NCBI GenBank assembly: GCA_043424675.1
Contig: JBHWPB010000054.1
Location: forward strand, 1 to 8,619
Source: JBHWPB01 sp043424675
Lineage (GTDB): Bacteria; Bacillota; Bacilli; Lactobacillales; Carnobacteriaceae_A
Length of the DNA stretch: 8,619 bases
Direction of reading: 5' to 3'
The number at the start of each line of letters is the position of its first letter. Position 1 is the stretch's first letter. Below are positions 1 to 5,102 of this stretch, one piece after another. The position numbers and the translations under genes are program-made. The notes under the pieces are model-generated. The model was not told the origin of the DNA. It searched no databases and saw only the letters and a list, made by a program, of their open reading frames with translations.

Positions 1-120
1 TTGTATGGTGGTTCAAGCGAGAAGGTCACACCTGTTCCCATCCCGAACACAGCCGTTAAGCTTCTCAGCGCCGAGGATATTGAGGGTTCGCCCTTGAGAA
101 AGCAGGACACTGCCGTGCAA
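1..120 (+). rRNA. rrf: 5S ribosomal RNA
   Basis: Complete 5S rRNA, the last gene of an rRNA operon whose 16S and 23S genes would lie upstream of the window. The conserved core (GAAGGTCACACC, TCCCGAACACAG, GTTAAGCTTCTC, GCGCCGA) is unmistakable. Positions 1-10 pair with 111-120 over ten base pairs, several of them G-U, which closes helix I and sets both ends. It is followed after four bases by tRNA-Asn, a common Firmicutes arrangement. The exact end could shift by a base or two. Confidence 0.95.
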
Positions 121-124
121 TCAT

Positions 125-197
125 TCCGCAATAGCTCAGTCGGTAGAGCGCATGACTGTTAATCATGATGTCGCAGGTTCGAGTCCTGCTTGCGGAG
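125..197 (+). tRNA. tRNA-Asn (anticodon GTT)
   Basis: Full cloverleaf. The acceptor stem TCCGCAA (125-131) pairs with TTGCGGA (190-196), and the discriminator is G197. The D-arm contains AGCTCAGTCGGTAGAGC. The anticodon stem CATGA/TCATG encloses the loop CTGTTAA with anticodon GTT at 158-160. The T-arm carries GGTTCGAGTCC. The CCA end is not encoded and must be added after transcription. It lies between the 5S gene and tRNA-Thr and is presumably transcribed with them. Confidence 0.97.
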
Positions 198-218
198 TAT
201 TTTTCATTTAAAAGGTCT

Positions 219-291
219 GCCGCTTTAGCTCAGTAGGTAGAGTGCATCCATGGTAAGGATGAGGTCGTCGGTTCGATTCCGACAAGTGGCT
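219..291 (+). tRNA. tRNA-Thr (anticodon GGT)
   Basis: Full cloverleaf. The acceptor GCCGCTT (219-225) pairs with AAGTGGC (284-290) with one G-U pair, and the discriminator is T291. The D-arm reads AGCTCAGTAGGTAGAG. The anticodon stem CATCC/GGATG encloses ATGGTAA with anticodon GGT at 252-254. The T-arm carries GGTTCGATTCC. No CCA is encoded. It is the last gene of the rRNA-tRNA unit, with the terminator starting about 25 bases downstream. Confidence 0.97.
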
Positions 292-316
292 TAAATATTA
301 AAACGTATATAATATG

Positions 317-357
317 AAGGAATACCCGACGGGTGTTCCTTTTTTTGTTTTGTTTTT
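317..357 (+). terminator. Intrinsic terminator of the rRNA-tRNA operon
   Basis: The stem AAGGAATACCC (317-327) pairs with GGGTGTTCCTT (331-341) around a three-base loop, with one internal T-G pair. A long T-rich tract broken by single G residues follows. Its position just after tRNA-Thr fits the end of the rRNA operon. Confidence 0.9.
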
Positions 358-403
358 TTGATATAAGATTAGAAATGGAGAATGGAGCCAAGAGTGAAGA
401 ACC

Positions 404-551
404 GTGCCAACAAGTTAGATGATGGCACGCGAGAGAGGAAAACTATGCCAAAATATGAGATAGTGTCACGCCAAGATGGACTGCTGTGCCAAATTATCAA
501 ATGGTGGCATGCTAGGATGGACTGCTGTGCCATAATATCGAATGATGACAC
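404..551. repeat. Four tandem 41-bp units, each with an inverted repeat
   Basis: Units begin at 404, 445, 486 and 527, exactly 41 bases apart; the last is cut after its hairpin part. Each starts with a 25-base inverted repeat: a GTGCCA-type left arm, 13 AT-rich bases, and a TGGCAC-type right arm. Arms are perfect in unit 1, have one wobble in unit 3, one mismatch in unit 4 and two in unit 2. The 16-base linkers after units 2 and 3 agree at 14 of 16 positions; the one after unit 1 is more diverged. A degraded further linker may lie at 387-403. Short open frames across this block on both strands follow the repeat and look non-coding. The role is unknown; a multi-copy intergenic repeat is the simplest reading. 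Confidence 0.85.
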
Positions 552-628
552 ACGGGCTTCCACAAAACGGTGATACTTCCGTTGGACTTAACAAAATGTG
601 TTTCTTTCTGCACGGTTATTTAAAAGCA
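552..628. other. Intergenic, no gene seen
   Basis: Between the 41-bp repeats and the terminator of the minus-strand lipoprotein gene I find no coding signal. The only structure is a weak 5-bp inverted repeat, AACGG (566-570) with CCGTT (579-583), of uncertain meaning. Confidence 0.5.
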
Positions 629-664
629 AAAAAGCTCTTAAATCTTCTTCAATTTAAGAACTCT
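625..664 (-). terminator. Intrinsic terminator of the metQ-like gene
   Basis: Read on the minus strand, 662-652 (AGTTCTTAAAT) pairs with 643-633 (ATTTAAGAGCT) over 11 positions, one of them a G-U wobble, and a T-rich tract follows (positions 632 downward). It sits about 15 bases beyond the stop codon of the lipoprotein gene. Confidence 0.8.
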
Positions 665-678
665 TCCTTGAAAATTAA

Positions 679-1565
679 CTATTCTTCTTTCTCTGCTACA
701 TACTCAACGTATTCGTGGTAATCTTCTGTCGGGTTATCCTCATTGGCCCAGCCAGGATAGAATGTTCCACTTCCCGTTTCATTTGAATAATCGACGGTGT
801 CTTGGGTCTGGTACTCTTCTAGAACTTTTTGTAAGCCTTCATCGTCTGCTAATTCGGGTCGAGTCACAAAGTTCAAGCGGAATAAATTAGAAGTATTGCT
901 GGTGTCTTCAAAATAAATAGCGTCTTCTTTGGGATAGCCTGCTTCATGAGCCATCGTCGCTCCTGACATCATCAGTTCGACGTCCCCTAAAGCACGCGGC
1001 ACTTGGCCAGCACTCAGCAGAGAAAATTCCAGGTTTTCGGGTTAGAAATGATATCCTCTCTTGTCGGAGTCGGTCCTGCGGCATCTTCCACTTCGATCAA
1101 ACCTGCTTTTTCCAGTTGAATCAACGAGTTCCCTGAATTGATAGGATCATTGATCATAGCGATTTGCGCACCATCAGGAATCTCTTCGATACTTTCAATT
1201 CCGTCTACCGCCCACAATCCCATAGGTTCCACAGACAGATAACCGATCGTCGTCAACTCTGCATTATGGGATGTATTAAAATCGTAAAGATAGGGAATAT
1301 ATTGAAAAGCATTGGCATCGATTTCTCCATCTCGCAATGCGAGATGGGGTTGGACGAAGTCGCTGAACACGATAGGTTCGATCTGGATGTTTTCCTTTTC
1401 TGCTAAGCGCTCTCCTACGTCCTGCCATATTTCAGCGGCGCGATCTGTGGCTACTCCAATTCGATAAGTTTGTTGTTCCTCACTTGCTCCTTCTGTCTGA
1501 CTGCCACAAGCTGTCAAAAACAGGATAGCTGCTACTAAAAACAATAATCTCAACATCTTTTTCAT
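679..1565 (-). pseudogene. metQ: MetQ/NlpA-family substrate-binding lipoprotein, frameshifted
   Basis: This resembles the membrane-anchored binding protein of methionine-type ABC importers (NlpA lipoprotein family). The start at 1565 is chosen for its AAGGAG ribosome site ten bases upstream and the lipoprotein signal that follows: MKK, a hydrophobic stretch, then lipobox LTAC with Cys20 as the lipidation site. The mature part shows YRIGVATD, HLALRDGEIDANAFQY and the MINDPINSG region typical of the family. The first frame stops at 1014 (NPKTWNFLC then stop), while another frame continues ENLEFSLLSAGQVPRAL to the stop at 679. Adding one A to the AAAA run at 1034-1037 restores NPKNLEFSLLSAGQVPRAL and a 295-residue protein, near normal length. 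No metN or metI lies nearby. Family assignment is firm. The substrate is only inferred, and the frameshift could be a base-calling error. Confidence 0.85.
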
Positions 1566-1590
1566 AACTTGAATACTCCTTCTGTTTTTA

Positions 1591-1603
1591 TCTGTTAAAC
1601 AGA
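1591..1603. promoter_or_regulatory. 13-bp palindrome in the metQ leader
   Basis: TCTGTT-A-AACAGA is a perfect 6-bp-arm inverted repeat, partly overlapping the candidate -10 of the metQ-like gene and ending 25 bases before its start codon. The placement suits an operator, but I recognise no specific regulator. Confidence 0.4.
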
Positions 1604-1630
1604 ATAACAGGTAAGCCATGCTGAGGGCAA
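1601..1630 (-). promoter_or_regulatory. Possible promoter of the metQ-like gene
   Basis: On the minus strand a TTGCCC -35 (1630-1625) and TATTCT -10 (1606-1601) are separated by 18 bases, each matching consensus at four of six positions. The -10 lies about 35 bases before the start codon. I saw no S-box or T-box structure in the short leader. Confidence 0.35.
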
Positions 1631-1660
1631 AATTTGAAGGTCTATTTCATCAAACGTATT

Positions 1661-1674
1661 TGAAAGCGCTTTAA
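1661..1674. promoter_or_regulatory. cre site (candidate CcpA binding site)
   Basis: TGAAAGCGCTTTAA; read on the minus strand it fits the cre consensus TGWAARCGYTWNCW at 13 of 14 positions. It lies about 30 bases upstream of the possible metQ -35 and upstream of the decayed toxin-antitoxin remnant. Which gene it served is unclear. The motif match is strong; function is inferred. Confidence 0.5.
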
Positions 1675-1741
1675 CAGCAAGATCGGTTAGTACATTTTTG
1701 TTTTTTACCTTGTCTTCCTATAATGAAGAGATACCACTTGA

Positions 1742-1933
1742 ATTAATGAATTAGGGTTAAGTTTATCGGCTGCCATCGAAGTTTTCTTAAAGCAAAGTGT
1801 ACGAGAAAATGGATTACCTTTTGAATTAACTTTAAATAAAGAAACAGAACAAGCTATTTCAGAAGTTGAAAATAACGACTTAGAACCCTTTGATAGTGTA
1901 GAAGAATTATAGGAAGACTTAAATGAAGATTAA
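1742..1933 (+). pseudogene. RelB/DinJ-family antitoxin remnant
   Basis: There is no start codon, but an open stretch reads INELGLSLSAAIEVFLKQ followed by SVRENGLPFELTLNKETE and an acidic tail ending in EDLNED. This is the familiar RelB/DinJ antitoxin pattern: the second half of the ribbon-helix-helix DNA-binding domain (LGLS..AI..FLKQ), then the GLPFEL motif before the toxin-binding tail. The first strand and helix are missing, since an in-frame TGA immediately precedes the homologous part. TAG at 1910-1912 replaces a codon where a Leu would fit (VEEL-stop-EDLNED). Both defects mark it as dead. A TATAAT at 1719-1724 may be a leftover of its promoter. A toxin remnant follows in the expected order. 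Confidence 0.8.
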
Positions 1934-1962
1934 ACGTTCTTCTTCTTTAATAAACGATATTT

Positions 1963-2010
1963 CAAATTCTAACTCTCTTCGGAACTGGTTCACACGGTGA
2001 TCTATTTTAA
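1963..2010 (+). pseudogene. YafQ/RelE-family toxin, C-terminal fragment
   Basis: The 15 codons before the stop at 2008-2010 read QILTLFGTGSHGDLF. This resembles the C-terminus of YafQ-type mRNA interferases, which typically end in a strand followed by RTGSHSDLF or similar. The first Arg of that motif is Gly here. It starts only about 30 bases after the antitoxin remnant, the normal place for the partner, but most of the toxin (some 75 codons by family length) is gone. The fragment is short, so the identification rests on the motif together with the adjacent antitoxin. Confidence 0.65.
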
Positions 2011-2135
2011 AGAGCGTCTGGAGTGATGGGTGTTCTTTTTTATTCCCTCTGAATCCAAACCAGGGGGATATTCTGAAGCTATTGAATGACTATCAATTAG
2101 ACCAAAAATATTGCAGTCAGTTGTGACAAGCGACA
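2011..2135. other. Intergenic, no gene seen
   Basis: This stretch between the toxin remnant and the promoter of the SWIM gene holds no start-to-stop gene. A minus-strand frame stays open from about 2085 to 1919 but has no start codon and no recognisable motif. I treat it as chance. Confidence 0.4.
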
Positions 2136-2144
2136 TGGTATAAT
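2136..2144 (+). promoter_or_regulatory. Extended -10 promoter of the SWIM gene
   Basis: TGGTATAAT is a perfect TATAAT preceded by the TGn extension. No good -35 lies 16-18 bases upstream, as is common for extended -10 promoters. Transcription would start about 20 bases before the start codon, leaving room for the GGGAGGG ribosome site at 2156-2162. Confidence 0.7.
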
Positions 2145-2170
2145 ATGGCAAATACGGGAGGGCTGATGAG

Positions 2171-3784
2171 ATGGACTGGACAGAAGTTTTTAGAGAACAT
2201 ATTTTAGCACGTGGCCTGGATTATCATATGCGCGGCCTCGTCGAAGTAAAAAGGCGTTCACCACATTCAGCAAAAGCAGAAGTGAAAGGCAGTCAAATTT
2301 ATAATGTAGAAATCAAGTTTGACGAAGGAGAAGTTATCTCTATTTATTGCGATTGCCCGCACGCAGCAGAAGGCAACTACTGTAAGCATACAGCCGCCGT
2401 ACTATTTACTCTTGACAGAGATATTGTACCATTTGTAGAAGAAACAGATGTCGAAAAATTAGTCGATGAAGCTTCTGAAGAGACGGTTCGTGACTTTTTA
2501 GTCGAAATTTTGGAAGAAGACAATTCCCTCCTCCCTCGCTTTGAAAGAAAAGTCGACCCCAATGTTCCCAAAAAAGAACCGTTTGTTTATCGAAAGATAA
2601 TCGATGAAATATTTTATGTCAACAGCGATTCTTCTGGATTTATCGACTATTATAAGGCATTGGATTTAGAGACTGATTTAGAGATATTCCTCAAAAATGA
2701 CATTGAAGACACCTTGATGAGAGATCATGCTTATGAAGATGCCTTTGAGCTTACTTCAAAAATATTTGTTGAACTTTCAAATCAAGAAATAGATGATTCT
2801 GGTGGAATAACGACACACATTATTTATTATATTCTAGAAATTTGGGAAAATATTCTTGCTCATGGTGATCAGGAATTAAAAGAGCAAATGTTTCGTTGGT
2901 TTACAAGCCAGTTGAATGGTGGATTAATTGATTATATGGAAGAAAACCTAGAAGATATGCTGTTTGAAAATTTTATGGAAACAGAATTTCTAGAAGAAAA
3001 GCTTGTTTTTTCAAGAGAAAAATTTGAACAAAGCAAAACCGCAGACAGTGAGTGGATGAGAAAGTATGCTGGAGAGAAGTGGGCGATCAAGCACTTAGAA
3101 ACATTAGCTTTATTGAACCGTGAAAAAGCAAGTGAAGAATTTATAGAAGAAAATCTAGAATATCCTCAAGTCAGGGAGTTTTATGTTGATCAGCTCTTGT
3201 CGAGAAATGATGATGAAAAAGCGATTCAGCTGTTGGAGGGCGCAAGTGAAGAACTTTCACGAGAATACCGTATCAAGTTAAAAAAGCTCTATAAAAAAGA
3301 GAACAATGAAACAGCTTATCGGAAGCTTTTGTGGGACTTGGTAATAGATAGAAGGTCAATTGACTTTGAGCATTATTTTGAGTACAAAAATCTTTATACA
3401 GAAGCAGAATGGGCTGAGAAACGCTCAGCAATTATCCGAGAACTTTTTGATGTCTGGGGTGTGGATCAGATCCTCGCAGAAGAGGGTCTCTATGACTTGC
3501 TGTTAGAGTATGTGGTAAAACAGCATAACTTGCAACACCTCCAAGCTCATGAAGATGTACTTGTAAAACTTTATCCCGACCAGGTATTCGACCGCTATGA
3601 ACAAGAAATCATGACACTGTCAGAAATCTCAGGACCTAGGAAAAAATATCGCAAAATTGTTTTAATTATAAGACAGATGCAAGCCTTGCCGAACAGCGGA
3701 GAGAGAGTAAAGAAAATCGTTGCAAATCTAAAAACTGCTTATGCTAACCGCCCCACGATGATAGATGAGTTGAGTAAATTGTAG
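2171..3784 (+). CDS. SWIM zinc-finger domain protein
   Basis: A 537-residue protein with a SWIM zinc finger near the N-terminus: Cys60-x-Cys62-x8-Cys71-x-His73 in CDCPHAAEGNYCKHTAAVLF, preceded by the short strands usual for this fold (about residues 35-58). SWIM domains bind zinc and are thought to contact DNA or proteins. From about residue 80 on, the chain is acidic and apparently all helical, with repeat-like helical pairs, and shows no catalytic motif. In Firmicutes such proteins often sit beside an SNF2-type helicase, but none is present here. The start is fixed by the GGGAGGG site eight bases upstream and the extended -10 promoter. No signal peptide or membrane segment is visible, so it should be cytoplasmic. 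There is no clear terminator before the next gene. The exact role is unknown. Confidence 0.85.
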   Translation: MDWTEVFREHILARGLDYHMRGLVEVKRRSPHSAKAEVKGSQIYNVEIKFDEGEVISIYCDCPHAAEGNYCKHTAAVLFTLDRDIVPFVEETDVEKLVDEASEETVRDFLVEILEEDNSLLPRFERKVDPNVPKKEPFVYRKIIDEIFYVNSDSSGFIDYYKALDLETDLEIFLKNDIEDTLMRDHAYEDAFELTSKIFVELSNQEIDDSGGITTHIIYYILEIWENILAHGDQELKEQMFRWFTSQLNGGLIDYMEENLEDMLFENFMETEFLEEKLVFSREKFEQSKTADSEWMRKYAGEKWAIKHLETLALLNREKASEEFIEENLEYPQVREFYVDQLLSRNDDEKAIQLLEGASEELSREYRIKLKKLYKKENNETAYRKLLWDLVIDRRSIDFEHYFEYKNLYTEAEWAEKRSAIIRELFDVWGVDQILAEEGLYDLLLEYVVKQHNLQHLQAHEDVLVKLYPDQVFDRYEQEIMTLSEISGPRKKYRKIVLIIRQMQALPNSGERVKKIVANLKTAYANRPTMIDELSKL

Positions 3785-3858
3785 ATCAAAAAGTCAAAGG
3801 GACTTGAAGAGTATTTCTTCTGGAAATCTAAAAAATCGGTTAATTGAAGGAGGATATG

Positions 3859-4754
3859 ATGCAGGATATTGATGATTTGATTGCGGAATTAAACAGAGTT
3901 AGAAAAAAATATGACGGACAAACGAATAGAGAAATAGAGGAAACATTACTTGAAAAAGGAAAAGAAGTAATGAGCATAGTAACAAAAGCTTTATATTTAA
4001 AGTTTGGAGGACAAGTACCAGTTATTTCTGGAGGTTTTTCAGTAGAATATTATACCGCAGGGAAGCATACTACCGAAGATATTGATCTGATTATTAACGA
4101 AAGTATTTCGAATCCAGAATTACATAAGCTTTTTGAGACTTTAGGCTTTGAAAAAAAAGGAACCGTTCTTGGGCCCTGGATGATATTGGAATATTTATTG
4201 AAAAAGTAGACGATGAAATATTTGATGGCGATCACTTAAAAGTGGTGGTCGATGATATATATGCGATTAATTTTGTTAATATTAATGATATTTTAATCGA
4301 TAGGATTAAAGGACTAACACATTGGGATGCACAAAACTATGGAGACCAAATAATTGATTTAATATCTTACAATGAAGAAAATATTGATATTCAGTATATA
4401 GAATCTAAACTTAACTCCTTGGAATTAGCAATATGGCACAATGTAAAAAATATTTTTCAAGAAGATGAATCTTTAGAAAATATTATTTACAGATTAAAAT
4501 CACGTTTAGAGGAAGAAGATATTATTTATAGCGAAACAATTATTGAAGAACTGGAAAAGTATTATATCTTTTTTCCAATAGTTTATAAACAAAAAGGGGT
4601 TCACTTAGGAATTGACATTATAGAAAATTGTCAAGAAGTGGTGTATGATAGAGATGAGGATGAAATTATTGATAAAGAATGGCCTGAACATTTAACTAAT
4701 GTATGGAATCAATATCATGATGTATTACGTATACTAAGTGAGGTGAATGAGTAA
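3859..4754 (+). pseudogene. Nucleotidyltransferase-fold protein, frameshifted
   Basis: The first frame (to the stop at 4209) carries a pol-beta-type nucleotidyltransferase signature: GGFSVEYY at residues 58-65, then TTEDIDLII with the acidic pair Asp74-x-Asp76. It resembles the DUF6036/AbiEii-like minimal nucleotidyltransferases. It then breaks off as GPWMILEYLLKK-stop, while the next frame reads LDDIGIFIEKVDDE from 4176 and continues to 4754 (NINDILIDRIKG, then a helical acidic C-terminal part). One extra C in the GGGCCC run at 4171-4176 would join them as LGPLDDIGIFIEK, giving about 298 residues. I chose ATG 3859 because AAGGAGG (3847-3853) is five bases upstream; ATG 3856 and TTG 3844 are less well placed. 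The base composition is clearly AT-richer than in uidA, suggesting transfer. Its stop overlaps the next start by one base. The split may be real or a sequencing error. Confidence 0.7.
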
Positions 4755-4930
4755 TGAAAAAAACTCCTGTAAAAGAATTTTTTGCTGCGAGAAAGAAAAA
4801 TAAACTAAACAAAAAATTGGAAAATTATGATTTTTCTGCTAAAAAAGAAAAACCTCGTTCTCCGGAAAAAAAGGCTTGGCTGTCAAAAAGAAAAGATAAA
4901 AGAAATGGATACGATATTGGTGTAATTTAA
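4754..4930 (+). CDS. Small, strongly basic protein coupled to the nucleotidyltransferase
   Basis: A 58-residue protein beginning MKKTPVKEFFAARKK and ending NGYDIGVI. I count 16 Lys and 4 Arg against 7 acidic residues, a net charge near +13. There is one Trp (residue 42), no Cys, no hydrophobic segment and low-complexity Lys-rich stretches. The start overlaps the stop of the preceding gene (TAATG), and GAGGTG lies eight bases upstream, so translation is very likely coupled and this is a real gene. A strong terminator follows. I do not recognise the family. The charge suggests binding of nucleic acid or of the acidic C-terminal half of the partner, but that is inference. Confidence 0.75.
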   Translation: MKKTPVKEFFAARKKNKLNKKLENYDFSAKKEKPRSPEKKAWLSKRKDKRNGYDIGVI

Positions 4931-4952
4931 GCAAATTTTCATAAATGAATTG

Positions 4953-4999
4953 CCTCAAAAGTTAGATTTTTGGATCTAACTTTTGAGGTTTTTAATTTT
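4953..4999 (+). terminator. Strong intrinsic terminator after the two-gene cassette
   Basis: CCTCAAAAGTTAGAT (4953-4967) pairs perfectly over 15 bp with 4974-4988 around a six-base loop, followed by TTTTTAATTTT. It lies 22 bases after the stop of the small basic gene. An A-rich flank is lacking on the left, so it probably acts on the plus strand only. Confidence 0.92.
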
Positions 5000-5040
5000 C
5001 GTAATTAGGAAAAAAATTAAAACGCAGAGATAAACTGTGT

Positions 5041-5077
5041 CAAAATAAAAAGAAGGAAAGATTTTACTCTTTCCTTC
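5041..5077 (-). terminator. Intrinsic terminator of the beta-glucuronidase gene
   Basis: On the minus strand the 10-bp stem GAAGGAAAGA (5077-5068) pairs with TCTTTCCTTC (5061-5052) around a six-base loop, followed by a T-rich tract (TTTTATTTTG). It lies about 25 bases beyond the uidA stop codon. Confidence 0.85.
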
Positions 5078-5102
5078 CTCTGATTAGTAATTAAATTTAA
5101 TC

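Noticed and set aside
404..551. CRISPR array
   Set aside because: The 16-base linkers are similar to each other instead of unique, the repeats are imperfect, and no cas gene is nearby.
369..573. Short open frames of 63-64 codons on both strands
   Set aside because: They lie across the 41-bp tandem repeats and inherit their openness from them; there is no family similarity and no convincing ribosome site.
1164..1406. Plus-strand frame of 80 codons
   Set aside because: It is antisense to the metQ-like gene, whose protein is clearly recognisable on the minus strand.
1566..1660. Methionine riboswitch (S-box) or T-box leader before metQ
   Set aside because: The leader is short, and I found neither the conserved S-box core nor a T-box sequence with a terminator.
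1919..2085. Minus-strand stretch open for about 55 codons
   Set aside because: It has no start codon and no motif, and it overlaps the antisense of the toxin-antitoxin remnant, which explains the sequence better.
4242..4754. Independent 170-residue gene starting with GTG
   Set aside because: There is no ribosome site, the frame stays open upstream into the nucleotidyltransferase, and one added base joins both parts.
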